A stretch of 64,000 nucleotides of DNA from an uncultured Acetatifactor sp. (GCA_944383825.1 CALWRA010000007.1:1-64000), one strand, 5' to 3'. Shown: positions 18,142 to 28,051, counted from the first letter of the stretch. Program-made: numbers and translations. The notes: generated from the sequence alone by a model not told the origin.

Positions 18142-18618
18142 ATGGAAAGCAGTATGGAGCAGATGGAAGAAGAAAAAAAGCGTCAATACGAGAAATATGT
18201 AAAAGAGGTCACCCCCACCCACAATCTATGGCTGCAGATGCTGAAGGCATTTATTATGGGAGGGATTATCTGTACCCTGGGACAAGCGATTCTGAACTAT
18301 GGTGCTTCTTTGGGCCTTGACAAGCAGACGGCGGGAAGCTGGTGCTCTTTGATATTGATTTTGCTTTCGGTTTTGCTTACCGGATTGAACGTTTACCCCG
18401 GCATTGTTAAGTGGGGCGGAGCGGGCGCTCTTGTGCCTATCACGGGATTTGCCAATTCCGTAGCGGCGCCGGCCATAGAATTTCAAAAGGAAGGACAAGT
18501 CTATGGCGTAGGCTGCAAAATTTTTACCATTGCAGGGCCGGTAATATTGTACGGCGTGTTTACAAGCTGGTTTCTGGGAGCGCTTTATTGGCTTGGAGGC
18601 GTTATAGGCATTCTATAA
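18142..18618 (+). CDS. spoVAC: Stage V sporulation protein AC
   Basis: Mechanosensitive-like subunit of the dipicolinate channel. The 158 residues carry LKAFIMGGIICTLGQAILNY, LLTGLNVYPGIVKWGGAGA, VPITGFANSVAAPAIEFQKE and VYGVGCKIFTIAGPVI, all close to Bacillus SpoVAC. There are four to five membrane spans after a charged N terminus. The start at 18142 has AAAGG very close; ATG 18154 is an alternative that would remove four residues. It stands alone here. spoVAD is 12 kb away, although the two are usually adjacent. Confidence 0.95.
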   Translation: MESSMEQMEEEKKRQYEKYVKEVTPTHNLWLQMLKAFIMGGIICTLGQAILNYGASLGLDKQTAGSWCSLILILLSVLLTGLNVYPGIVKWGGAGALVPITGFANSVAAPAIEFQKEGQVYGVGCKIFTIAGPVILYGVFTSWFLGALYWLGGVIGIL

Positions 18619-18653
18619 ACTTATTTTGTAATGATAAATTTATAAAATTTTTA

Positions 18654-18715
18654 TTGCAATATATTATTTTATGTTTATAATGTTAGGTGGCTAACAAAAA
18701 TGTTAGTTGCCTAAC
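18654..18715 (+). promoter_or_regulatory. Promoter and twin MarR operators of the exporter operon
   Basis: TTGCAA (18654-18659) and TATAAT (18676-18681), 16 bases apart, are followed at once by two palindromic sites, GTTAGGTGGCTAAC (18682-18695) and GTTAGTTGCCTAAC (18702-18715). Each is GTTAG-n4-CTAAC, and their centres are 20 bases, two helical turns, apart. A dimeric regulator bound here would block transcription start. The adjacent marR is the obvious candidate, implying autoregulation and release by a drug-like ligand. Confidence 0.75.
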
Positions 18716-18785
18716 ATTTTTGTTTTATGGCAATAGGAAGCTCCCGGAACGCGCTGCCTATTGTTTGAGAAGGAAGGGAGTGGAA

Positions 18786-19229
18786 ATGGTATCGGAAGAA
18801 AAAAGGGAAATAGCCCTCCAAATAAAGTCTGTCAACAATTTGATCAGACGTAATCTGGACATTCGTTTTGCAGAGGCCGGACTGGGAGAGCTGGCCGGAA
18901 TGCAGGGCCCCATCCTGGGCTTTCTGCAAAAGGAGGGACAGCAGCGGGAGATTTTTCAGAAGGATTTGGAGAAAAGATTTAATATTCGCAGATCCACCGC
19001 TACGGTTATGCTTCAAAATCTGGAACAGAAGGGATATATTGTAAGAGAGGCCGTACATAGCGATGCCAGAATGAAGCGGATTGTGCTTACGCAGAAGGCG
19101 ATCCGGCATAATCTGGCGATCCGGGATCAGATAGACGCTTTCAACAAAGAGCTGGAGGAAGGTCTGACTTCGGAAGAAAAGAAGATGTTTTTAAGGATTC
19201 TGGATAAAATTAAGAAGAATTTGGAGTAG
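18786..19229 (+). CDS. MarR-family transcriptional regulator
   Basis: A 147-residue winged-helix repressor: ITGLG-like core replaced here by LAGMQGPILGFLQKEGQQRE, then the recognition region KRFNIRRSTATVMLQNLEQK and wing GYIVREAVHSDARMKRIVLT. I start at MVSEEKREIAL (ATG 18786, GGGAG upstream) because the longer frame runs through the operators. It is first in an operon with two ABC exporter halves (12-base gap). By analogy with MarR-ABC operons it should repress them until an inducer binds. Confidence 0.9.
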   Translation: MVSEEKREIALQIKSVNNLIRRNLDIRFAEAGLGELAGMQGPILGFLQKEGQQREIFQKDLEKRFNIRRSTATVMLQNLEQKGYIVREAVHSDARMKRIVLTQKAIRHNLAIRDQIDAFNKELEEGLTSEEKKMFLRILDKIKKNLE

Positions 19230-19241
19230 GAGAATAAGGGT

Positions 19242-20993
19242 ATGTTAAAGACATTAGGAAAACAGATCAGGGAATTTAAGGCCGATTCCATTAAGACCCC
19301 ATTATTTATGATATTGGAGGTCATAATGGAGACGGTAATTCCTCTTTTGATGGCGTCTATCATAGACGACGGTGTAGAAGCGGGAAATATGCAGCATATT
19401 TATCAAGTAGGCGGTTTTATGGTTGTGGCTGCTGCAATAGGGCTGTTTGCCGGAGTTATGGGAGGAAAATACGGTGCCAGAGCCTCCGCGGGCTTTGCCA
19501 AGAATTTAAGAGAGGCAATGTACGCCAATATTCAGACGTACGCATTTTCCAATATTGATAAATACTCCACGGCAGGATTGGTTACCCGCATGACAACGGA
19601 TGTGACAAACCTTCAGAATGCCTACCAGATGATACTGCGTATGTGCTTTCGTGCGCCTGCCAGCATGATCTGCGCCATGGCGATGGCCTTTTTCATCAAT
19701 GCAAGAGTGGCGTCGATTTATCTTGTAGCTGTGATTTTTCTTGGATTTTTCCTCATTCTGATTATGAGTCTGGCCACAAGATATTTTACGGAAGCTTTCC
19801 AGAAATATGATGATATGAACGCCAGCGTCCAGGAAAATGTCTCCGCTCAGAGAGTGGTGAAGGCTTATGTGAGAGAGGATTTTGAGATAGATAAGTTCCA
19901 CAGGGCAAGCGGAAATATTTATAAGATGTTTAAAAGAGCTGAGAGCATAATCACTCTGAACGCTCCGCTGATGCAGTTTACGGTCTACTCCTGTATCCTT
20001 GGAATCAGCTGGATCGGAGCCAGAATGATTATCGGGAGCCAGCTCACCACAGGAGAGCTCATGAGCCTTCTGACTTACTGCATGAATATTCTCATGAGTC
20101 TGATGATGCTTTCCATGGTATTTGTCATGATTACCATGAGTATGGCAAGCGCGAGACGAATCTGTGAGGTGCTGGAGGAAAAGCCTGATTTGACCAATCC
20201 TGAAAACCCGGATTATGACGTTCCGATCGGAAGCATCCGGTTTGATGATGTAACTTTCCGCTATAACAAGACGAGTGAGAGTCCTGTTCTCAGCCATATT
20301 AATTTGGAAATCAAATCCGGTGAGACCATCGGCATTATCGGAGGAACCGGCAGCTCAAAGACCAGCCTGGTGAATCTGATCAGCCGGCTTTATGACGCAT
20401 CTGAGGGCACGGTGTATGTGGGCGGCAAGGATGTAAGAAGCTACGATCTGGAGACTCTGCGCAATGAGGTGGCCGTTGTGCTTCAAAAGAACGTCCTGTT
20501 CAGCGGAACCATTTTGGAAAATCTCCGCTGGGGGGATGAAAATGCCACTGAAGAGGATTGCAGGCGTGTCTGCAGGCTTGCCTGCGCGGATGAATTCATC
20601 GAAAAGATGCCGGATAAATATAACACTTATATTGAGCAGGGCGGAAGCAATGTGTCGGGAGGTCAGAAGCAGAGACTTTGCATTGCCAGAGCACTTTTAA
20701 AGAAGCCCAAAATTTTGATTCTGGACGACAGCACCAGCGCAGTTGATACGGCTACGGACAGCAGGATCCGAAAGGCCTTTGCGACGGAGATTCCCAATAC
20801 CACAAAGCTGATTATTGCCCAGCGTATTTCCAGCATTGAGAGTGCGGATCGTATTATTGTTATGGATAACGGACATGTGAACGGAATCGGTACTCACGAA
20901 GAGCTTTTGGCTTCCAATATGATTTACCGGGAGGTATATGAGGCGCAGACCGGCGGAAGCGGAGATTTTGATGAGAACGGAGGCGAGAACTAA
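19242..20993 (+). CDS. ABC exporter half, degenerate ATP site
   Basis: A 583-residue fused membrane and ATPase subunit: six spans over residues 15-310, then the nucleotide domain. Walker A is GGTGSSKTSLVN, where the usual third Gly is Ser. The signature is NVSGGQKQRLCIARAL. Walker B ends LILDDSTSAVD, with Asp where the catalytic Glu should be. This is the degenerate-site member of a heterodimeric type IV exporter (like TM287 or BmrC). Its stop overlaps the next gene's start (TAATG), so the two are made together. Substrate is probably drugs or lipids. Confidence 0.93.
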   Translation: MLKTLGKQIREFKADSIKTPLFMILEVIMETVIPLLMASIIDDGVEAGNMQHIYQVGGFMVVAAAIGLFAGVMGGKYGARASAGFAKNLREAMYANIQTYAFSNIDKYSTAGLVTRMTTDVTNLQNAYQMILRMCFRAPASMICAMAMAFFINARVASIYLVAVIFLGFFLILIMSLATRYFTEAFQKYDDMNASVQENVSAQRVVKAYVREDFEIDKFHRASGNIYKMFKRAESIITLNAPLMQFTVYSCILGISWIGARMIIGSQLTTGELMSLLTYCMNILMSLMMLSMVFVMITMSMASARRICEVLEEKPDLTNPENPDYDVPIGSIRFDDVTFRYNKTSESPVLSHINLEIKSGETIGIIGGTGSSKTSLVNLISRLYDASEGTVYVGGKDVRSYDLETLRNEVAVVLQKNVLFSGTILENLRWGDENATEEDCRRVCRLACADEFIEKMPDKYNTYIEQGGSNVSGGQKQRLCIARALLKKPKILILDDSTSAVDTATDSRIRKAFATEIPNTTKLIIAQRISSIESADRIIVMDNGHVNGIGTHEELLASNMIYREVYEAQTGGSGDFDENGGEN

Positions 20994-22918
20994 TGGCACA
21001 GGCAAAAGAGGTAAAGAGCCCTGTGGGAAACCAGGTGCAGGGGGAAAGTAAACGAAAGAACCAGGGAGCGGTTTTCCTGAGACTGATGAAATATGTGATG
21101 AAATGGTATGGAGTTCATTTTGTACTGGTGATTATTTTTATCATTGCCAGTGTTTTGGCTAACGTCCAGGGCACCCTGTTTTTGCAGACTCTGATTGATG
21201 ATTATATTCTGCCCATGCTGGGGCAGGCGGATCCTGATTTTACAAGCCTGTTCTATGCCATAGTGAGGGTGGGATGCTTTTATCTCGGTGGTGTTATATG
21301 TACTTTTACCTATTCCAGAATTATGGTAAATGTCACACAAGGCACGCTTAGAAATCTGAGAAATGATCTTTTTGCCCACATGGAGAAGCTGCCCATTAAA
21401 TATTTTGACACACATGCTCATGGGGACATTATGTCCATATATACCAATGATATTGACACTCTGCGCCAGATGATCAGTCAGAGCGTTCCCCAGATCATCT
21501 CCAGCGGCGTTACCATTATCAGCGTCCTGATCAGCATGATGTCCCTGAACATTATTCTTACTCTTGTGACGCTGATTATGGTGGGAACAATGGTTTACAT
21601 GACAAAAAGGATCAGCAGCATGAGTGGTAAGTATTTCATAAAGCAGCAGATTGACATTGGTAAGGTAAACGGCTACATCGAGGAGATGATGGAAGGTCAG
21701 AAGGTGGTTAAGGTGTTCTGCCACGAGGAGGAGAGCCTTGATGGCTTTAAAAAGCTCAATGACCAGCTCTTTGACAGCGCCTATCATGCAAATAAATTTG
21801 CAAACTTAATGGGCCCTATCAATGCCCAGCTGGGCAATATGAGCTATGTATTCTGCGCCATTGTGGGAGGCGCATTGGCTTTGGGCGGTTTCGGAGGCTT
21901 TACTCTGGGCGGGCTTGCCAGCTTTCTTACATTTAACAAGAGTTTCAGTATGCCCATTAATCAGGTGAGTATGCAGCTCAACAGCATTATCATGGCCCAG
22001 GCAGGCGCAAAGAGAGTATTTGACCTGTTTGACGAAAAGCAGGAGACGGATGAGGGATATGTGACGCTGGTGTGCGCAAAGAAAGCGGATGGGAAGCTTG
22101 TGGAGTGTCCGGAGAGAACCGGCATGTGGGCCTGGAAGCATGTTCATCAGGCAGACGGAAGCGTGGATTACGTGGAACTTAAAGGCGATGTGGTGTTCAA
22201 TGACGTGGATTTTGGCTACAATGACGATAAGATTGTGCTTCACAATATCAAGCTCTACGCCCAGCCCGGGCAGAAGATTGCTTTTGTGGGCTCCACGGGA
22301 GCAGGCAAGACAACCATTACCAACCTGATCAATCGCTTCTATGATATTCAGGATGGTAAGATACGCTATGACGGAATAAATATCAACAAAATTAAAAAGG
22401 CAGATCTGCGGCGTTCTCTGGGTATCGTGCTTCAAGATACCCACCTGTTTACAGGTACGGTTATGGAGAATATCCGTTTCGGCAAGCTGGACGCCACCGA
22501 TGAAGAGGTAATTGCGGCGGCAAAGCTGGCCAACGCAGACGCTTTTATCAGACAGCTTCCGGATGGCTACCAGACGGTGCTTACGGGAGACGGTTCTAAT
22601 TTAAGTCAGGGACAGAGGCAGCTTTTGGCCATTGCAAGGGCTGCGGTTGCAGATCCCCCCGTATTGATTTTGGACGAAGCCACCAGCTCTATTGATACCC
22701 GCACCGAGAAAATTGTGCAGGATGGTATGGATAAGCTGATGAAGGGCAGAACTACCTTTGTGATCGCTCACAGGCTTTCCACTGTAAAAAACAGCGACTG
22801 CATCATGGTTTTGGAGCAGGGACGCATTATTGAGCGGGGAACTCACGACGAGCTCATTGAACAAAGGGGAAAATATTATCAGTTATATACAGGAAATCAG
22901 ATCGCGGCAGGCGCTTAA
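20993..22918 (+). CDS. ABC exporter half, catalytically complete
   Basis: A 641-residue partner of the preceding subunit. The six-span domain is followed by an unusual insert of about 60 residues before the ATPase (EKQETDEGYVTLVCAKKADG...CPERTGMWAWKHVHQ). The nucleotide domain is canonical: Walker A GSTGAGKTTITN, signature NLSQGQRQLLAIARA, Walker B LILDEATSSID with the catalytic Glu. With the degenerate partner it forms one active and one inactive ATP site. The gene ends inside a terminator stem. Confidence 0.93.
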   Translation: MAQAKEVKSPVGNQVQGESKRKNQGAVFLRLMKYVMKWYGVHFVLVIIFIIASVLANVQGTLFLQTLIDDYILPMLGQADPDFTSLFYAIVRVGCFYLGGVICTFTYSRIMVNVTQGTLRNLRNDLFAHMEKLPIKYFDTHAHGDIMSIYTNDIDTLRQMISQSVPQIISSGVTIISVLISMMSLNIILTLVTLIMVGTMVYMTKRISSMSGKYFIKQQIDIGKVNGYIEEMMEGQKVVKVFCHEEESLDGFKKLNDQLFDSAYHANKFANLMGPINAQLGNMSYVFCAIVGGALALGGFGGFTLGGLASFLTFNKSFSMPINQVSMQLNSIIMAQAGAKRVFDLFDEKQETDEGYVTLVCAKKADGKLVECPERTGMWAWKHVHQADGSVDYVELKGDVVFNDVDFGYNDDKIVLHNIKLYAQPGQKIAFVGSTGAGKTTITNLINRFYDIQDGKIRYDGININKIKKADLRRSLGIVLQDTHLFTGTVMENIRFGKLDATDEEVIAAAKLANADAFIRQLPDGYQTVLTGDGSNLSQGQRQLLAIARAAVADPPVLILDEATSSIDTRTEKIVQDGMDKLMKGRTTFVIAHRLSTVKNSDCIMVLEQGRIIERGTHDELIEQRGKYYQLYTGNQIAAGA

Positions 22919-22932
22919 AGCGCCTGCCCTTT
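22906..22932 (+). terminator. Terminator containing the stop codon in its loop
   Basis: Ten-pair perfect stem GGCAGGCGCT (22906-22915) with AGCGCCTGCC (22919-22928); the three-base loop is the TAA stop codon of the exporter gene. CTTTC follows, so the T run is short. Confidence 0.7.
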
Positions 22933-23046
22933 CACTTTTCCGACTGCCGGGAATAAAACAGTCTGCCAGCGACTTTCCCGGAAAGGGACATACTTTGAAA
23001 AAGACAGGCATAAACTACATTGCAAACAAGCTTTAGGAGGGTTACC

Positions 23047-25743
23047 GTGTTTGAACAATGTAGTGTACAGGATACCGTGAATAAATGCAGCAGTGATGAA
23101 AGAAAGGGCCTTACATCGGAAGAAGCCCGCAGGAGACTATTGAAAAACGGCAGGAATGAAATGAAGGCGGCCAGAAAGAAGACCTCTTTAGAGACTTTTA
23201 TTGAGCAGCTAAATGATCCGCTGATCTATGTGCTGATTGCAGCCGCCGTTGTCTCGCTTCTTCTGGGAGAGGCCAGCGACGCCGCTATTATAGCCGTTGT
23301 GATCTGTGTCAACGCTTTTGTGGGAATGGTACAGGAGGGCAAAGCCCGAAAGGCGCTGGAATCCCTGAAAAAACTTACCAGTCCCAGAGCACAGGTGATC
23401 CGGGACGGCAGACGGCAGGAGATTCCTGCGGCGGAGCTCGTAACGGGAGACCTGGTATGTCTGGAGGCGGGATGTCAGGTGCCGGCGGATCTGAGGCTTA
23501 TCCGGACAAACAGCTTAAAGATTGAGGAGTCCTCTTTGACAGGGGAATCTTTGCCCATAGAGAAGGATGCGGGATTTACGGCGTCCCAGGGCAAAATCAT
23601 TCCTCTCGGGGACCGTCACAATATGGCATATATGTCCACCATTGTTACCTATGGAAGAGGCGAGGGAATTGTGACGGCTGTGGGAATGGATACGGAGCTG
23701 GGACAGATCGCGGCCATGATCACTGAAACAAAAGAAGAACTGACGCCTCTGCAGAAAAGATTGGGAGAGCTGGGAAAGCTTTTGAGCGTTCTTTCTCTGA
23801 TTTTGTGCGCAGCTCTTTTTGTAATTGCGGTAATACAGCATAGAAATATACTGGAAATGCTGATTACGGCCATATCCCTTGCAGTGGCTGCGGTGCCGGA
23901 GGGACTTCCTGCGGTAGTTACCATCTGTCTGGCCCTGAGTGTTACCAGAATGGTTCGGGTGAATACCATTGTGAGAAAGCTTCCCTCGGTGGAGACCCTG
24001 GGGGCGGTAAGCGTGGTCTGCTCTGACAAGACGGGAACCCTTACTCAAAACCGGATGACGGTGGAAATGTGCTTTGTGGAAAACAGATTGTTTGAGCGAA
24101 GAGAAATGGGAAGAATTCCGGCAGAGGATTTTTGGCATGGAATGACGCTTTGCAACGACGCCTCCATAGACGGGGGAAGCAGAATAGGGGATCCCACGGA
24201 GCTTGCCCTTTTGGATATGGCTGCCGAGTTTGGATTTTACAGGGAAGCGCTGGAAAGGCAAATGCCCCGTGTAGGAGAGCTGGCGTTTGATTCCGACAGA
24301 AAAATGATGACCACCTGTCACAAAAAGGGCGCTTCCCTCCGATGCTTTACGAAGGGCGCACCGGATGAGGTGCTGAAAAAATGTACGGGGATCTGGCTCA
24401 ATGGGAAAAAAGTGAATATGACGGAGTCACACAGAAGAATGATCCTTAGAGGGGTGGAGGAGATGTCCATGGCGGCTCTGCGAACCCTGGCTGTGGCCAT
24501 GAAGGTTTCAGAAAACCGGGGAGGCTCTGCACATAAGGGAGGCGCTCTAAGCGAGGACAATCTGATTTTTGTGGGAATGGTGGGCATGAAGGATCCGCCC
24601 AGACCGGAGGCCGCACAGGCCGTAGGCATTTTTCGGGAAGCGGGAGTGGACACTGTTATGATAACAGGGGATCATGTGGACACGGCTTATGCCATAGGAA
24701 ACCAGCTGGGAATTGTGAACCGGCCGGGACAATGTATGACGGGTGAGACGCTTCAGCAGACGGATGAGGATGAATTCTTAAGCAGATTGGAGGATACCAG
24801 AGTTTTCGCCAGAGTGTCTCCTGCACAGAAGGTCAGGATTGTAAAGGGTTTTCAGAAAAAGGGAAAGATTGTGGCCATGACCGGAGATGGGGTCAATGAC
24901 GCGCCCTCTCTGAGAGCGGCGGACATTGGAATTGCAATGGGGATGACAGGGACGGATGTAGCGAAGCAGGCTTCGGACATGATTCTTGCAGACGATAATT
25001 TTGCCACCATAGAAAAAGCCATAGAGGAGGGAAGAGGCGTTTATGAAAATATCAGAAAGTCCGTTATTTTCCTGCTTTCCTCCAATCTGGGAGAGCTGAT
25101 GACAATGTTCTGCGCGGTGATTCTGGGGCTGGCCTCTCCCTTAAAGTCCAGTCATATTTTATGGATCAATCTGATTACAGATTCCCTGCCGGCCCTGGCT
25201 TTGGGAGTGGATAAGAATGATGGGAAAAGCCTGATGAAAAATCCGCCCAGAAAAGCGGATGAAAGCCTTTTTTCCAGAGGCGGCCTTGCCTGCACATGCT
25301 TTTACGGAGCCCTGATCGCCTGCATCAGTCTCACGGCCTTTTTGCTGCTTCCCATAGCTTTGCTGAAAACTGCGGGGCTGACTGTTAATCCCCAGAATCT
25401 CGCCTATGCCCTGGGGCAGGATGCTGTGCTGGCAAAATCCCAGACCTATGCTTTTACGGTGCTCGGCATGTCCCAGCTGTTTCACGCGGTTGGAATGAGA
25501 GACACTCAAAGGTCCGTCCTTTTTATGAAGCATAGGGAAAACAAGCTGATGATTGCCGCCTGCATCATAGGATTTCTGCTGCAGTTTGCGGTGACGGAGG
25601 TGCCCTTTTTTATAAATGCTTTCGGTACCTCACACCTGACGGGAAGAGAGTGGCTGCATCTGACTCTGTTGGCAGCCTGTCCTCTTCTCGCCCATGAATG
25701 CGTCGTTCTTGTGGGGAGGCTGTTTCAGAAAAAAAGGGACTGA
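23047..25743 (+). CDS. Cation-transporting P-type ATPase, calcium PII kind
   Basis: An 898-residue ion pump. It has the N-terminal cation ATPase segment, TGES near residue 166, membrane segment 4 with AVAAVPEGLPAVVTICLALS (the PEGLP ion-site motif of SERCA/PMR1 pumps), the phosphorylation site CSDKTGTLTQNRMTVEM with D327, KGAPDEVL, and TGDGVNDAPSLRAADIGIAM. I start at GTG 23047 since AGGAGGG lies 5 bases upstream; an earlier TTG at 23020 has none. Calcium export is the likely job. It is convergent with the GH2 gene, only 13 bases apart. Confidence 0.93.
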   Translation: MFEQCSVQDTVNKCSSDERKGLTSEEARRRLLKNGRNEMKAARKKTSLETFIEQLNDPLIYVLIAAAVVSLLLGEASDAAIIAVVICVNAFVGMVQEGKARKALESLKKLTSPRAQVIRDGRRQEIPAAELVTGDLVCLEAGCQVPADLRLIRTNSLKIEESSLTGESLPIEKDAGFTASQGKIIPLGDRHNMAYMSTIVTYGRGEGIVTAVGMDTELGQIAAMITETKEELTPLQKRLGELGKLLSVLSLILCAALFVIAVIQHRNILEMLITAISLAVAAVPEGLPAVVTICLALSVTRMVRVNTIVRKLPSVETLGAVSVVCSDKTGTLTQNRMTVEMCFVENRLFERREMGRIPAEDFWHGMTLCNDASIDGGSRIGDPTELALLDMAAEFGFYREALERQMPRVGELAFDSDRKMMTTCHKKGASLRCFTKGAPDEVLKKCTGIWLNGKKVNMTESHRRMILRGVEEMSMAALRTLAVAMKVSENRGGSAHKGGALSEDNLIFVGMVGMKDPPRPEAAQAVGIFREAGVDTVMITGDHVDTAYAIGNQLGIVNRPGQCMTGETLQQTDEDEFLSRLEDTRVFARVSPAQKVRIVKGFQKKGKIVAMTGDGVNDAPSLRAADIGIAMGMTGTDVAKQASDMILADDNFATIEKAIEEGRGVYENIRKSVIFLLSSNLGELMTMFCAVILGLASPLKSSHILWINLITDSLPALALGVDKNDGKSLMKNPPRKADESLFSRGGLACTCFYGALIACISLTAFLLLPIALLKTAGLTVNPQNLAYALGQDAVLAKSQTYAFTVLGMSQLFHAVGMRDTQRSVLFMKHRENKLMIAACIIGFLLQFAVTEVPFFINAFGTSHLTGREWLHLTLLAACPLLAHECVVLVGRLFQKKRD

Positions 25744-25756
25744 GCCTGCCGAAGAA

Positions 25757-28051
25757 CTAATTTTTTTGTATTTTGCCCAGCTCCGCATTGATGATTTCCA
25801 TAGCATTTTCAGGGACTTTTTTTCCGGAACCGCCCATCCCCGTCATCATGGAGGAGAGCTCGGAGAGAGTTTTGTCTCTCATCATACCCAGCATGGATTT
25901 CTTCAGCTTCATGCCGGTCATGGCATACATAGAACCGGATAAAATCTGAAAGGCATCCTCATTTTCCAGGATGTCTTTTATTTTGTCAAAAATGCTGAAA
26001 TGCTTATCGGAAAACTCTGTGGGGGCATCGCTTGCAACGGTCTCCACCTGCTCAAACCAGTTCACGGCGCCGTCCAAATCATCCTCCTCCTGAGGAAGCG
26101 TATAGATTTCCGGTTTTTTGTCTGTCCTTTCAAGGGTAATGCTGTCCTGCACCCAGGCGGCTTTGGACCGAGCCTTTGCGGTTATAAAGGTAAAGCCATG
26201 GGAGAGGGGGACATTTTCGAAAATGAAAACCTTCTGGCCATAAAGGGAGGAAAATGGTCTGCCGTTCACATAAAGGGACACATAGGAACAGTTTGAATAA
26301 ACCTTGATGCAGGTGGCGTCCTGGGCCCGCAGGGCGTACCTGCGTCCGCAGAGATAGACGAAAGGTTGACTGCTCCAATAGGCCTTGTACAAATAAAAGG
26401 CTTCCTTTTTGATTTTCCGGTCAATGGTTACAAGCCCTTTGTTATTGCGGCCTGCTGTTCCTCCTTCGTTTCGGGCGGCGCATCCGAAGTCAAACATATT
26501 CCATACATGGGTGGACCACAGGTAAGGTCTTTCCATAAGGATTTTTGCCATATGCTCATGATAAAGGGCCTGGTAAGCCTCCGAGTAATCCCGGCACCTT
26601 GGTTCATCAGGCTGATAGGTGATGATGCCCTCTGCGCCGTACTCGGAGAGGCCCAGGCAGATCTGCGGGTGCATCTCATGAAAGCGGTCCAGCCATGCTT
26701 CATTGTCGCTATAAGTGCCGCCGTACCAGCCGAAATAGTGATTGTAGCTTTCTAGGTCCGTAATGCCATGCAGAGCGCTGTCCAAGGGAAGCATGCTTAC
26801 ATGAGCGATGGTGGTGAGCCTGGTGGGATCTATGCTTTTAACCAGAGCATTCAGGTCTTGATGATTTTCCACAAGTCCCGGCTTTTCTCCTGCGATGGTG
26901 ATTTCGTTGGATATGCCCCAGAAGCAGATGCAGGGATGATTATAATTCTGATAAATCAGATCCTCCATTTGAAGACGACAGTTTTCATGGGCCGCTGGAT
27001 CATCGCTCTGGGAGCTGATATAAGGGATTTCAGCCCAAACCACAAAACCGTATTCATCGCAGGCATCATAAAAGTCCCGGCTGTGCTGATAATGGGCAAG
27101 GCGCACAGTGTTTGCGCCGATTTCCCGGATTAAGGCCGCGTCCTCGTAATGATCCTCCCGGGTTAGGGCATTTCCCTGCCAGAGCCTGTCCTGGTGTCTG
27201 GAGACGCCTCTAAGCATCATAGGTTTTCCGTTCAGAAAAAATCCTTTTTCCGGATCTACATGAAAGGAGCGTATCCCGAAACGGCTTTGCACCTGATCCA
27301 CTGTCTCATTGCGGTATACCAGGGAAGCGGTACAGCTGTAAAGATAGGGGTCCTCAACACCTTGCCACAGATGAGCTTCGGGAAGGAGAATATCCGCCTT
27401 GGGGGAGAGAGAGGGACGCCAGACCTCGGCGGCGGTTCTGCCCGCCTGATCTTTAATTTCATAGCGCACTGTATAGTCTTCGGAGGGATCGTTTATCCAG
27501 CTGTTTAAATGAATCATGCTGTCGGGAACCTCCGGGGAGGCAAGCCCCGGCTCGCAGGTGATGGCCAGACCCTGCGCGCCGTGAAAGAATACTTCAAAAT
27601 GCGTTTTGGGAAGGATCATCAGATTTATTCCCCGGTATAGGCCTCCGTAAAAGGTAAAATCAGCCATTTGGGGATAAATATTGCTGTGCTCCCTGTTGTC
27701 GGCACAAATGTAAAGCTCATTGGAGCCCTCCGGACGCAGATAGGGAGTGATGTCCACTACAAAGGAGGAATAGCCTCCCTGGTGGCTGCCGGCCTCTTTT
27801 CCGTTTATGAGAACCCTGCCGCACAAGGAAAGAGCCAGAATCTCCAGACAGACTTTTTCCCCATCACACAGGCCGGGCGTGTCAAATTCTTTAAAGTACC
27901 AGCACTGTCCTCTGTAATAATCCCCTCTGCCATCCATTCCGTCCATATGATTCCAGGTGTGGGGCAGAGATACCTCTTCCCAGCGGGCTTTGGCAGGATC
28001 GGAGTCTTTCGTAAATTTCCATTTGTCGTTGAATGAAATGATTTTTCGCAT
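25757..28051 (-). CDS. Glycoside hydrolase family 2 enzyme with helical C-terminal tail
   Basis: A 764-residue, apparently cytoplasmic (no signal peptide) beta-galactosidase or beta-glucuronidase-like enzyme. The sugar-binding domain opens FNDKWKFTKDSDPAKARWEE and LPHTWNHMDG; the immunoglobulin-like domain and TIM barrel follow. The acid/base is the Glu of FWGISNEITIAG (E383) and the nucleophile the Glu of LGLSEYGAEG (E470). The last 100 or so residues, after EIYTLPQEEDDLDGAVNW, are Met-rich and helical (SGSMYAMTGMKLKKSMLGMM), unlike a carbohydrate-binding module. ATG 28051 has GGGAGGT; the upstream frame is not used. It stands alone with no sugar transporter. Confidence 0.9.
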   Translation of the reverse strand: MRKIISFNDKWKFTKDSDPAKARWEEVSLPHTWNHMDGMDGRGDYYRGQCWYFKEFDTPGLCDGEKVCLEILALSLCGRVLINGKEAGSHQGGYSSFVVDITPYLRPEGSNELYICADNREHSNIYPQMADFTFYGGLYRGINLMILPKTHFEVFFHGAQGLAITCEPGLASPEVPDSMIHLNSWINDPSEDYTVRYEIKDQAGRTAAEVWRPSLSPKADILLPEAHLWQGVEDPYLYSCTASLVYRNETVDQVQSRFGIRSFHVDPEKGFFLNGKPMMLRGVSRHQDRLWQGNALTREDHYEDAALIREIGANTVRLAHYQHSRDFYDACDEYGFVVWAEIPYISSQSDDPAAHENCRLQMEDLIYQNYNHPCICFWGISNEITIAGEKPGLVENHQDLNALVKSIDPTRLTTIAHVSMLPLDSALHGITDLESYNHYFGWYGGTYSDNEAWLDRFHEMHPQICLGLSEYGAEGIITYQPDEPRCRDYSEAYQALYHEHMAKILMERPYLWSTHVWNMFDFGCAARNEGGTAGRNNKGLVTIDRKIKKEAFYLYKAYWSSQPFVYLCGRRYALRAQDATCIKVYSNCSYVSLYVNGRPFSSLYGQKVFIFENVPLSHGFTFITAKARSKAAWVQDSITLERTDKKPEIYTLPQEEDDLDGAVNWFEQVETVASDAPTEFSDKHFSIFDKIKDILENEDAFQILSGSMYAMTGMKLKKSMLGMMRDKTLSELSSMMTGMGGSGKKVPENAMEIINAELGKIQKN

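Noticed and set aside
20990..21787. Open frame of 265 codons opposite the second exporter half
   Set aside because: His-rich shadow frame typical of the antisense of membrane domains.
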